Part shown: one piece after another, positions 9,462 through 19,380 of the stretch
Position numbering within the stretch: the stretch's first letter is position 1
Layout of the letters: every line of letters starts with the position of its first letter
Assembly (NCBI GenBank): GCA_032718475.1
Contig: JAUCBJ010008109.1
Span: forward strand, 1 to 64,000
Direction of reading: 5' to 3'
From: Nemertoderma westbladi
Taxonomy: Eukaryota > Xenacoelomorpha > Nemertodermatida > Nemertodermatidae
Length of the DNA: 64,000 nt
Translations under genes and position numbers: made by a program
Notes under the pieces: generated by a model
What the model saw: only the letters and a program-made list of their open reading frames with translations
Told to the model about the DNA's origin: nothing
Databases searched by the model: none

Positions 9462-9467
9462 TTTATT
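9462..9467 (-). terminator. Candidate polyadenylation signal
   Basis: The plus strand reads TTTATT, which is AATAAA on the minus strand. It lies 19 bp beyond the stop codon of the minus-strand ORF at 9486-10031. That is close but possible; the alternative at 9269-9274 is about 210 bp beyond the stop. Confidence 0.4.
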
Positions 9468-9485
9468 CTACTGTACAACGTCCAA

Positions 9486-10031
9486 CTATTGGCCACCCTT
9501 GGGTCTCGGGAAGTCAGCCCATGGATCTGTATACTTCTCTGACTTTGCGGAACTCTGATATCTCTTGGACCTTGCCTTTCTGGTAGTCCCTGTGGAAGCC
9601 CTCCCCCACTGCTGAAGACACGGACTTAGGTTCCTCTTCCCTCCTCCCTTTACCGACGTCTTGGTTGCCCTACCGCCGCTCCGGTCCCGTTTCGGTTTAC
9701 TTAATTGGCCTCCCGACATCCCCGGGAACACCTGTTTATCCTTCAACTCGTTGGCCCCCGACATCCAAGGGAATGTATCATCTTCCGACTCTAACACGTC
9801 TTCATCTCGGACCGGTTTATCCTTCAACTCGTTGGCCCCCGACATCCAAGGGAATGTATCATCTTCCGACTCTAACATGTCTTCATCTCGGACCGGTTTG
9901 TTTCGGAGGAACTCTAGAACATCATCCGACTCATATTCCTTAGTCGGAACGGCCGCTTTTCGCTTTCCGGTACATTTCCGAGCTTCCAGTTTTTCAGACA
10001 GTTTTGTTTTTTTACTTTTACGTGGTGCCAT
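9486..10031 (-). CDS. Unrecognised 181-aa charged protein with internal duplication
   Basis: I do not recognise this protein. It opens with an ATG in good context (A at -3, G at +4) and is a single exon, GC-richer than its surroundings. Residues 1-30 are strongly basic (RKSKKTK, GKRKAA), suggesting nuclear location. The middle is acidic and contains a 27-residue unit repeated in tandem, each with VRDED, LESEDDTFPW and MSGANELKD, plus a degraded third copy (VFPGMSGGQL). The C-terminal third is basic again and ends in a Trp/Pro-containing tail (DPWADFPRPKGGQ). There is no signal peptide or membrane segment. The repeated FPWMSGANEL could be a short binding motif. The preserved frame, start context and G+C favour a real gene, but expression and homologues are unknown. 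Confidence 0.6.
   Translation of the reverse strand: MAPRKSKKTKLSEKLEARKCTGKRKAAVPTKEYESDDVLEFLRNKPVRDEDMLESEDDTFPWMSGANELKDKPVRDEDVLESEDDTFPWMSGANELKDKQVFPGMSGGQLSKPKRDRSGGRATKTSVKGGGKRNLSPCLQQWGRASTGTTRKARSKRYQSSAKSEKYTDPWADFPRPKGGQ
9735..9896 (-). repeat. 81-bp tandem duplication inside the 181-aa ORF
   Basis: Two copies (9735-9815 and 9816-9896) differ at about one base (CACGTC versus CATGTC in the middle). This gives the repeated 27-residue acidic unit with a single Val/Met difference. The near identity at DNA level means the duplication is recent, and it kept the reading frame. Confidence 0.9.
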
Positions 10032-10408
10032 GATTTAAGATTTCGCCCTACAACTGAATAATTAATTATCACAGTACCCCTACAGTTTCGAACAGTATAT
10101 ATGAATTATATAATTCTAGAATTCATATTGACCTCAGTTATTCCAACGACAATAGAAACTACCTCACTACTGTATACACAACACTATCACTTTATTCCAA
10201 GTAAATAGAATAATTAATGCACAATGCATGTGTAGGCCTAGTCTGTTCAAGTGGTTATAAACCCCATAAATTGCAAACGTTTTAGACCCCAATAATAATA
10301 CTGAAACTGCTGATTGGGTGGGGAGGTGTACTCATTTAGAGTTTATGGATGAAACTTCTTAAATCATTTCGGTGGAGAGAGGTAGACCCAGGGCCTTCAT
10401 AAAATAAC
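10032..10408. other. AT-rich spacer
   Basis: This region lies upstream of the minus-strand ORF at 9486-10031 and outside the inverted-repeat unit that starts at 10409. It may hold the ORF's promoter (a TATATA run sits near 10096), but no convincing element or gene is visible. Confidence 0.45.
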
Positions 10409-10459
10409 AGGCCTGGACACAGAGCTGCCCTCCAAAAAATAAGAGGCCAAGTAGGAAGT
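10409..10459 (+). repeat. Left terminal inverted repeat
   Basis: This arm is the reverse complement of 12348-12398 with one mismatch (C for A in the A-rich segment near 10433). It contains AGAGCTGCCCTC and ends GCCAAGTAGGAAGT. Confidence 0.9.
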
Positions 10460-10575
10460 TTTCAAGAATAAAATCATAAAGGATTTACACAAATTGCCAA
10501 TGGAGTTATGTTCTAGAACAAAAATAATTTAATATTTTATTAAATACTTGTTGTGTGTTGTGAAATTTTGAAATT

Positions 10576-11313
10576 ATGGTTAGACACTGCAGTGTCAATA
10601 ACTGTGAAAGTGGGAGTCAGCGGAGTGCATTGAGAACTGTTTTTGATCCACCAAAAAACGTCGAAAAGAGAAAGTTGTAGCAAGAGGCACTACGCGAAAA
10701 TGGTGTAGTGACATTAACTGATAGTATGGGAGTTTGTGAGAACCATTTCATTCCAAGTCATGTGATTGGAACAGGGCAAAGAAAGCGCCTTCATAGAGAT
10801 GCAACACCGTTTTCGTGCCGGGGTAATGTGGGAGCAAGCTCAAATTCATTTGCATCAACTGCAGAGAAGAGAAGACTTGTAAATGAGGGTGAAAGACTAG
10901 ATGCGGAGATCAGAGAGTTTTTGTCAAGTGACATAATAGTGTCCACATCTCAATTCGATGAGGGCGAGCTATCTGAACCAAACAAGCTATTCTATAACTT
11001 AATCCAAAATAATGAAAATGTCGTTCATCTTTTCGGAGAGCATGGTGAAAGTGAAGCTGGTTCTTTAGTCAGTTTAGACAGCAATGGCATGGCGAAAGTT
11101 TTCGTTAACGGTAAGAAAATTACGTTGCCGGGGCACTTGGCAAAATGGGAGAAGATCTCTCGATATAGTGAATTGAATAGTGTGTTAACCTTTGCCAAAG
11201 AAGTCGAATGGAATGAAATACATAATGCTACAATAGAAAGCGTTGTGAAAGACCTACAGGGACTTTCAGATAAGGTAGTTGATGAAAAGCAAAGTAAGTT
11301 ATTTCGATTTTGA
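10576..11313 (+). pseudogene. THAP-domain protein, interrupted by TAG
   Basis: The ATG at 10576 opens MVRHCSVNNC, the first half of a THAP C2CH zinc finger. C5 and C10 pair with C54 and H57 (CENHF), and a Pro and a basic KR segment follow, all as in THAP domains that bind transposon or promoter DNA. Codon 35 (10678-10680) is TAG where the family has its conserved Trp (KLW), a single-base change from TGG. The frame then stays open to 11311-11313. The region after the finger (about residues 95-240) is partly coiled-coil-like and unrecognised. A strong 5' splice site (AAA then GTAAGT at 11294-11299) suggests the exon ends at 11293. The gene lies inside inverted repeats and is probably transposon-derived. 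The TAG may be a true knockout, a polymorphism or a sequence error. Confidence 0.75.
11294..11299 (+). other. Candidate 5' splice site of the THAP gene
   Basis: GTAAGT after AAA is a near-ideal donor located just before the open frame ends. Splicing here would leave one base of a codon. A phase-compatible acceptor that enters the 11466-11723 frame is the AG at 11474-11475, but it has only a weak pyrimidine tract. Confidence 0.45.
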
Positions 11314-11465
11314 ACTAACTAACTGAACTAACTGACAATGACGTAACAATTTACCTCGATAAGTCATTTCAATATACTACGATGATTGACAGAGGAATAC
11401 TCACTGTTCCTTGTAAGTGGCTTGTATTATAAGTTTCATGATGTCTCGCAAGCCTAAAGCTGTTG

Positions 11466-11723
11466 ATGACTGAAGCAAGTACACGAAATAAATTCCTGTC
11501 CAGTAGAGCACCACGGAAATTATTAGTTGCATTATTTGGACAGCTGCTCGGCATGTCAAAGTGTAAAAGTGGTCACAAAATGGGTGAGGGAACATCGTTG
11601 CAGCGCCGGCTGTCTAATATTCTTCTCAATAATTTCAGAAAAAACGTCACAAACGAATCAACAAAACGGAAAAAGCAGATAGCTGACGACAAAAAACTCA
11701 AAAAGTTGAAAAGTGTTGGATGA
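11466..11723 (+). CDS. Candidate last exon of the THAP gene, lysine-rich
   Basis: An 85-codon open frame from the ATG at 11466 has a hydrophobic segment (LLVALFGQLLG) and a strongly basic tail (KRKKQIADDKKLKKLKS). It is followed 99 bp later by AATAAA. Its position downstream of a good donor site and upstream of a polyadenylation signal suggests it is the 3' exon of the THAP gene rather than an independent gene. I recognise no domain, and the 3' splice site is unresolved. Confidence 0.35.
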   Translation: MTEASTRNKFLSSRAPRKLLVALFGQLLGMSKCKSGHKMGEGTSLQRRLSNILLNNFRKNVTNESTKRKKQIADDKKLKKLKSVG

Positions 11724-11821
11724 TGGAACTATTTACGTCAACATTTTACAAACATGATCGAAATACTAATTCTTTTTGTATAATTTATCTATGAAACGCA
11801 ATCTTTAATTTCAGTTCAGAA

Positions 11822-11827
11822 AATAAA
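11822..11827 (+). terminator. Polyadenylation signal
   Basis: A canonical AATAAA lies 99 bp past the stop codon at 11723 on the same strand, well placed to end the THAP transcript. The background is AT-rich, which lowers certainty. Confidence 0.5.
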
Positions 11828-11928
11828 GTAAATGTTTAATTAATCATTCACGTAATATCAATAAATTATTATCAGATATTAATGGTATCATCAATAAAAA
11901 GTTAGCTTACTTTATAACGAAATGGCTT

Positions 11929-11975
11929 TATATATAGATAGATATAGATATATAGATAGATATAGATGTATAGGC
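11929..11975. repeat. TATAGA-type microsatellite
   Basis: An imperfect run of TAGATA and TATAGA hexamers. It is an ordinary microsatellite inside the TIR-bounded unit. Confidence 0.8.
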
Positions 11976-12118
11976 TACTGTATATAGCTTACAGATAACG
12001 AAAAAGAGCCCTTACTTACCCGTTGCTAGGGCGAAAGTCATACCCGATATAGTGGGGTGGGTGTTGGTCACATAGCCCCAAACTTGTTAGTTCAGCCGTT
12101 GCTAAGGAGAAAATCTAT

Positions 12119-12132
12119 GTTGCTATGGTAAC
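12119..12132 (+). promoter_or_regulatory. RFX X-box-like motif, copy 1
   Basis: GTTGCTATGGTAAC is close to the palindromic X-box bound by RFX factors (GTTGCCATGGCAAC type). It may equally be a transposase site, given its place in subterminal repeats. Binding is inferred from motif shape only. Confidence 0.3.
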
Positions 12133-12242
12133 TGACTTAAAAATGTGTCCATTAAACTCCCCATACACGATATAGTACTGATTTCTGTTGATCCAATGGC
12201 CACAAAGTTGTTTGTTTACCCATTGCTAAGGAGAAAGTCACT

Positions 12243-12256
12243 GTTGCTATGGTAAC
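12243..12256 (+). promoter_or_regulatory. RFX X-box-like motif, copy 2
   Basis: The same 14 bases as at 12119-12132, exactly 124 bp downstream, showing that the motif is unchanged between the two repeat copies. Confidence 0.3.
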
Positions 12257-12347
12257 TGTGACTTAAAAATGTGTCCATTAAATTCCCCATACACGATATA
12301 GTACTGATATGTGTTGGTCCCATGATCATAGAGTGAAATGAAGTAAC

Positions 12348-12398
12348 ACTTCCTACTTGGCCTCTTATTTTTTTGAGGGCAGCTCTGTGTCCAGGCCT
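12348..12398 (-). repeat. Right terminal inverted repeat
   Basis: Reverse complement of 10409-10459 with one mismatch. Read on the minus strand it begins AGGCCTGGACAC. Confidence 0.9.
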
Positions 12399-12625
12399 CC
12401 TGATCCCAAATAATCTTTATATTAATAAAATTCAAGAATTCCTTGAATATTTCTTACAATATATAATATGTTAGTATATTGACGATTAATATTAATTCCT
12501 ATAAGTAATATTATTTACCAACATCACACCGTCTAAGCTACAACACAATAATGAGACCTAAAATATAAACCTATAAATACATATTTAGTAAAAAACACAT
12601 TGTAGTTTGAAATACAACTTTAGCC
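12399..12625 (-). other. Probable 3' UTR of the minus-strand gene
   Basis: This AT-rich sequence lies directly beyond the stop codon at 12626-12628. No AATAAA is evident on the minus strand before the transposon-like unit begins, so the transcript end is not located. No other feature is seen. Confidence 0.35.
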
Positions 12626-12807
12626 TTATTCAATATCATCATCGTATTCGTCAACCCCCCAACCCGAACCAACGTCTTCTTCGGAATTGATATCATCATC
12701 ATTAAATTCTCCATCAATCATCTCTGCATTGGAATTAACAATATTGTTGGTGACTTTTTTTAATGTTTCAGAAGTTATTACATTACCATCTATTTCTGTT
12801 ATATCAT
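12626..12807 (-). CDS. Terminal coding exon of an unrecognised acidic protein
   Basis: On the minus strand a 3' splice site (CTAAT branch motif, then ATTTTTCAG) ends at 12808. The exon starts at 12807 with two bases completing a codon, then 59 open codons and TAA at 12626-12628. The peptide starts DITEIDGNVITSETL, is rich in Asp and Glu, and ends EEDVGSGWGVDEYDDDIE, a distinctive acidic tail with one tryptophan. The open frame right up to a well-formed acceptor, with coherent acidic composition, supports a real exon. I do not recognise the protein. The upstream exons lie beyond the end of the window, which puts the giant satellite in the intervening intron. Confidence 0.62.
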
Positions 12808-12832
12808 CTGAAAAATATTAGTTGTAATATTT
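12808..12832 (-). other. 3' splice site and branch point
   Basis: Read on the minus strand the order is ACTAAT (branch-point consensus), a T-rich tract and CAG at 12810-12808, immediately before the terminal exon. The branch-to-AG distance of about 15-20 nt is within the usual range. Confidence 0.6.
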
Positions 12833-12894
12833 AAATAATCTAGCGAAATAATTAGGTGTAGGTCAAATTTAAACAAAAGCTATACATTCGGTTG
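12833..12894. other. Unique intron sequence before the satellite
   Basis: A short AT-rich stretch separates the splice site from the array. Its right end (AATTTAAACAAAAGC) already resembles a decayed satellite unit. Confidence 0.5.
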
Positions 12895-15439
12895 ATGGAA
12901 GTAAAACAAAAGTATAGACTCACAGTTACAATGGATGTAAAACAAAGGGATGGATAGACTCACAGTTACAATGGATGTAAAACAAAGGGATGGATAGACT
13001 CATAGTTACAATGGATGTTAAACAAAGGGATAGACTCACAGTTACAATGGATGTAAAACAAAGGGATGGACTCACAGTTATAATGGATGTAAAACAAAGG
13101 GATGGACTCACAGTTACAATGGATGTTAAACAAAGGGATGGACTCACAGTTACAATGGAGTGGATGTTAAACAAAGGGATGGACTCACAGTTACAATGGA
13201 TGTTAAACAAAGGGATAGACTCACAGTTACAATGGATGTTAAACAAAGGGATGGACTCACAGTTACAATGGATGTAAAACAAAGGGATGGACTCACAGTT
13301 ACAATGGATGTTAAACAAAGGGATAGACTCACAGTTACAATGGATGTAAAACAAAGGGATGGATAGACTCACAGTTACAATGGATGTAAAACAAAGGGAT
13401 GGATAGACTCATAGTTACAATGGATGTAAAACAAAGGGATGGACTCACAGTTACAATGGATGTTAAACAAAGGGATGGACTCACAGTTACAATGGATGTT
13501 AAACAAATGGATGGACTCACAGTTACAATGGATGTAAAACAAAGGGATGGATAGACTCACAGTTACAATGGATGTAAAACAAAGGGATGGATAGACTCAT
13601 AGTTACAATGGATGTAAAACAAAGGGATAGACTCACAGTTACAATGGATGTAAAACAAAGGGATGGACTCACAGTTACAATGGATGTAAAACAAAGGGAT
13701 AGACTCACAGTTACAATGGATGTAAAACAAAGGGATAGACTCACAGTTACAATGGATGTAAAACAAAGGGATGGATAGACTCATAGTTACAATGGATGTA
13801 AAACAAAGGGATAGACTCACAGTTACAATGGATGTAAAACAAAGGGATGGACTCACAGTTACAATGGATGTAAAACAAAGGGATAGACTCACAGTTACAA
13901 TGGATGTAAAACAAAGGGATAGACTCACAGTTACAATGGATGTAAAACAAAGGGATAGACTCACAGTTACAATGGATGTAAAACAAAGGGATGGACTCAC
14001 AGTTACAATGGATGTAAAACAAAGGGATAGACTCACAGTTACAATGGATGTAAAACAAAGGGATAGACTCACAGTTACAATGGATGTAAAACAAAGGGAT
14101 AGACTCACAGTTACAATAGATGTAAAACAAAGGGATGGATAGACTCACAGTTACAATGGATGTAAAACAAAGGGATGGATAGACTCACAGTTACAATGGA
14201 TGTAAAACAAAGGGATGGACTCACAGTTACAATGGATGTTAAACAAAGGGATGGACTCACAGTTACAATGGATGTAAAACAAAGGGATGGACTCACAGTT
14301 ACAATGGATGTTAAACAAAGGGATGGACTCACAGTTACAATGAATGTTAAACAAAGGGATGGACTCACAGTTACAATGGATGTTAAACAAAGGGATGGAC
14401 TCACAGTTACAATGGATGTAAAACAAAGGGATAGACTCACAGTTACAATAGATTTTAAACAAAGGGATGGACTCACAGTTACAATGGATGTAAAACAAAG
14501 GGATAGACTCATAGTTACAATGGATGTAAAACAAAGGGATGGATAGACTCACAGTTACAATGGATGTAAAACAAATGGATGGACTCACAGTTACAATGGA
14601 TGTTAAACAAAGGGATGGACTCACAGTTACAATGGATGTAAAACAAAGGGATAGACTCATAGTTACAATGGATGTAAAACAAAGGGATGGACTCACAGTT
14701 ACAATGGATGTAAAACAAAGGGATAGACTCATAGTTACAATGGATGTAAAACAAAGGGATGGATAGACTCACAGTTACAATGGATGTAAAACAAAGGGAT
14801 GGACTCACAGTTACAATGGATGTAAAACAAAGGGATGGACTCACAGTTACAATGGATGTTAAACAAAGGGATGGATAGACTCACAGTTACAATGGATGTA
14901 AAACAAAGGGATGGACTCACAGTTACAATGGATGTTAAACAAAGGGATGGACTCACAGTTACAATGGATGTAAAACAAAGGGATGGACTCACAGTTACAA
15001 TGGATGTTAAACAAAGGGATGGACTCACAGTTACAATGAATGTTAAACAAAGGGATGGACTCACAGTTACAATGGATGTTAAACAAAGGGATGGACTCAC
15101 AGTTACAATGGATGTAAAACAAAGGGATAGACTCACAGTTACAATAGATTTTAAACAAAGGGATGGGCTCACAGTTACAATGGATGTAAAACAAAGGGAT
15201 AGACTCATAGTTACAATGGATGTAAAACAAAGGGATGGACTCACAGTTACAATGGATGTAAAACAAATGGATGGACTCACAGTTACAATGGATGTTAAAC
15301 AAAGGGATGGACTCACAGTTACAATGGATGTAAAACAAAGGGATAGACTCATAGTTACAATGGATGTAAAACAAAGGGATGGACTCACAGTTACAATGGA
15401 TGTAAAACAAAGGGATGGACTCACAGGTACAATGGATGT

Positions 15440-17360
15440 AAAACAAAGGGATGGATAGACTCACAGTTACAATGGATGTTAAACAAAGGGATGGACTCAC
15501 AGTTACAATGGATGTTAAACAAAGGGATGGACTCACAGTTACAATGGATGTTAAACAAAGGGATGGATAGACTCACAGTTACAATGGATGTAAAACAAAG
15601 GGATGGACTCACAGTTACAATGGATGTAAAACAAAGGGATGGACTCACAGTTACAATGGATGTTAAACAAAGGGATGGATAGACTCACAGTTACAATGGA
15701 TGTAAAACAAAGGGATGGACTCACAGTTACAATGGATGTAAAACAAAGGGATGGATAGACTCATAGTTACAATGGATGTAAAACAAAGGGATGGACTCAC
15801 AGTTATAATGGATGTTAAACAAAGGGATAGACTCACAGTTACAATGGATGTTAAACAAAGGGATGGACTCACAGTTACAATGGATGTTAAACAAAGGGAT
15901 GGATAGACTCATAGTTACAATGGATGTAAAACAAAGGGATGGACTCATAGTTACAATGGATGTAAAACAAAGGGATGGATAGACTCATAGTTACAATGGA
16001 TGTAAAACAAAGGGATGGACTCACAGTTACAATGGATGTTAAACAAAGGGATGGACTCACAGTTACAATGGATGTTAAACAAAGGGATAGACTCACAGTT
16101 ACAATGGATGTTAAACAAAGGGATGGATAGACTCACAGTTACAATGGATGTTAAACAAAGGGATGGATAGACTCACAGTTACAATGGATGTTAAACAAAG
16201 GGATGGATAGACTCACAGTTACAATGGATGTAAAACAAAGGGATGGATAGACTCACAGTTACAATGGATGTTAAACAAAGGGATGGACTCACAGTTACAA
16301 TGGATGTTAAACAAAGGGATGGATAGACTCATAGTTACAATGGATGTAAAACAAAGGGATGGATAGACTCATAGTTACAATGGATGTAAAACAAAGGGAT
16401 GGATAGACTCATAGTTACAATGGATGTAAAACAAAGGGATGGATAGACTCATAGTTACAATGGATGTAAAACAAAGGGATGGATAGACTCACAGTTACAA
16501 TGGATGTTAAACAAAGGGATGGACTCACAGTTACAATGGATGTTAAACAAAGGGATAGACTCACAGTTACAATGGATGTTAAACAAAGGGATAGACTCAC
16601 AGTTACAATGGATGTTAAACAAAGGGATGGATAGACTCACAGTTACAATGGATGTAAAACAAAGGGATGGATAGACTCATAGTTACAATGGATGTAAAAC
16701 AAAGGGATGGATAGACTCACAGTTACAATGGATGTTAAACAAAGGGATGGACTCACAGTTACAATGGATGTTAAACAAAGGGATAGACTCACAGTTACAA
16801 TGGATGTTAAACAAAGGGATGGATAGACTCACAGTTACAATGGATGTAAAACAAAGGGATGGATAGACTCATAGTTACAATGGATGTAAAACAAAGGGAT
16901 GGACTCACAGTTACAATAGATTGCATGTAAAACAAAGGGATGGATAGACTCACAGTTACAATGGATGTAAAACAAAGGGATGGATAGACTCACAGTTACA
17001 ATGGATGTTAAACAAAGGGATAGACTCACAGTTACAATGGATGTTAAACAAAGGGATGGATAGACTCACAGTTACAATGGATGTAAAACAAAGGGATGGA
17101 CTCACAGTTACAATGGATGTAAAACAAAGGGATGGATAGACTCACAGTTACAATGGATGTTAAACAAAGGGATAGACTCACAGTTACAATGGATGTAAAA
17201 CAAAGGGATGGATAGACTCACAGTTACAATGGATGTTAAACAAAGGGATAGACTCACAGTTACAATGGATGTTAAACAAAGGGATGGATAGACTCACAGT
17301 TACAATGGATGTAAAACAAAGGGATGGATAGACTCATAGTTACAATGGATGTAAAACAAA
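15440..17360. repeat. Satellite block A, copied at 35034-37070
   Basis: The order of 36-, 40- and 41-bp variants and single-base variants is the same here as 19,594 bp downstream, apart from isolated differences such as TCACAG versus TCATAG at 15461/35055. After about 16900 the offset becomes 19,707, which equals an indel of three units (113 bp). Confidence 0.85.
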
Positions 17361-17519
17361 GGGATAGACTCACAGTTACAATGGATGTTAAACAAAGGGA
17401 TGGATAGACTCACAGTTACAATGGATGTAAAACAAAGGGATGGATAGACTCATAGTTACAATGGATGTAAAACAAAGGGATAGACTCACAGTTACAATGG
17501 ATGTTAAACAAAGGGATAG

Positions 17520-19380
17520 ACTCACAGTTACAATGGAGTGGATGTTAAACAAAGGGATGGACTCACAGTTACAATGGATGTTAAACAAAGGGATAGACTC
17601 ACAGTTACAATGGAGTGGATGTTAAACAAAGGGATGGACTCACAGTTACAATGGATGTAAAACAAAGGGATGGACTCACAGTTACAATGGATGTAAAACA
17701 AAGGGATGGATAGACTCACAGTTACAATGGAGTGGATGTTAAACAAAGGGATGGACTCACAGTTACAATGGAGTGGATGTTAAACAAAGGGATAGACTCA
17801 CAGTTACAATAGATTGCATGTAAAACAAAGGGATGGATAGACTCACAGTTACAATGGATGTAAAACAAAGGGATGGATAGACTCACAGTTACAATGGATG
17901 TTAAACAAAGGGATGGACTCACAGTTACAATGGAGTGGATGTTAAACAAAGGGATAGACTCACAGTTACAATAGATTGCATGTAAAACAAAGGGATGGAT
18001 AGACTCACAGTTACAATGGATGTAAAACAAAGGGATGGATAGACTCACAGTTACAATGGATGTTAAACAAAGGGATGGACTCACAGTTACAATGGAGTGG
18101 ATGTTAAACAAAGGGATAGACTCACAGTTACAATGGAGTGGATGTTAAACAAAGGGATGGACTCACAGTTACAATGGATGTTAAACAAAGGGATAGACTC
18201 ACAGTTACAATGGAGTGGATGTTAAACAAAGGGATGGACTCACAGTTACAATGGAGTGGATGTTAAACAAAGGGATGGACTCACAGTTACAATGGATGTT
18301 AAACAAAGGGATGGACTCACAGTTACAATGGAGTGGATGTTAAACAAAGGGATGGACTCACAGTTACAATGGATGTTAAACAAAGGGATAGACTCACAGT
18401 TACAATGGAGTGGATGTTAAACAAAGGGATGGACTCACAGTTACAATGGATGTAAAACAAAGGGATGGACTCACAGTTACAATGGATGTAAAACAAAGGG
18501 ATGGACTCACAGTTACAATGGAGTGGATGTTAAACAAAGGGATGGACTCACAGTTACAATGGAGTGGATGTTAAACAAAGGGATAGACTCACAGTTACAA
18601 TAGATTGCATGTAAAACAAAGGGATGGATAGACTCACAGTTACAATGGATGTAAAACAAAGGGATGGATAGACTCACAGTTACAATGGATGTTAAACAAA
18701 GGGATGGACTCACAGTTACAATGGAGTGGATGTTAAACAAAGGGATGGACTCACAGTTACAATGGAGTGGATGTTAAACAAAGGGATGGACTCACAGTTA
18801 CAATGGATGTTAAACAAAGGGATGGACTCACAGTTACAATGGATGTTAAACAAAGGGATGGACTCACAGTTACAATGGATGTTAAACAAAGGGATGGACT
18901 CACAGTTACAATGGAGTGGATGTTAAACAAAGGGATGGACTCACAGTTACAATGGATGTTAAACAAAGGGATAGACTCACAGTTACATGGAGTGGATGTT
19001 AAACAAAGGGATGGACTCACAGTTACAATGGATGTAAAACAAAGGGATGGACTCACAGTTACAATGGATGTAAAACAAAGGGATGGACTCACAGTTACAA
19101 TGGAGTGGATGTTAAACAAAGGGATGGACTCACAGTTACAATGGAGTGGATGTTAAACAAAGGGATAGACTCACAGTTACAATAGATTGCATGTAAAACA
19201 AAGGGATGGATAGACTCACAGTTACAATGGATGTAAAACAAAGGGATGGATAGACTCACAGTTACAATGGATGTTAAACAAAGGGATGGACTCACAGTTA
19301 CAATGGAGTGGATGTTAAACAAAGGGATGGACTCACAGTTACAATGGAGTGGATGTTAAACAAAGGGATGGACTCACAGT
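17520..19380. repeat. AGTGG-rich satellite subdomain
   Basis: Units with the 5-bp AGTGG insertion (41 bp) are dense here and sparse in the preceding 4.6 kb. A module pairing AGTGG units with an AGATTGCATG unit recurs, for example 582 bp apart (around 18513-18740 and 19095-19322). Confidence 0.75.

Larger units (their letters stand above)
12022..12345 (+). repeat. Subterminal direct repeats (three copies)
   Basis: Two copies of a 124-bp sequence (12098-12221 and about 12222-12345) are preceded by a shorter 76-bp copy (12022-12097) that lacks an internal segment. Each full copy contains GTTGCTAAGGAGAAA, GTTGCTATGGTAAC, AAAAATGTGTCCATTAAA and CCATACACGATATAGTACTG. They sit just inside the right inverted repeat, where many DNA transposons keep transposase-binding repeats. 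Confidence 0.8.
10409..12398 (+). mobile_element. TIR-bounded DNA transposon with THAP coding region
   Basis: The ends are 51-bp inverted repeats (10409-10459 and 12348-12398) beginning AGGCCTGGACAC and identical at 50 of 51 positions. Inside lie a THAP-domain reading frame, a lysine-rich second ORF with a polyadenylation signal, an AT microsatellite and subterminal direct repeats. THAP domains are the DNA-binding modules of P-element-type transposases, which suits a P-like element. The roughly 2-kb size and the lack of a recognisable catalytic domain indicate a non-autonomous or decayed copy. I could not find a clean 8-bp target duplication: the left flank is AAAATAAC and the right flank CCTGATCC. 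The unit could instead be two inverted short elements around a host gene. Confidence 0.68.

Noticed and set aside
10409-12398. Complete P-type transposase gene
   Set aside because: Only the THAP finger and short unrecognised segments are present. There is no RNase H-like or GTP-binding region in about 2 kb.
12247-12435. A 62-codon minus-strand ORF across the right inverted repeat
   Set aside because: It spans the transposon end and subterminal repeats and has no recognisable domain. An open frame of this length is expected by chance.
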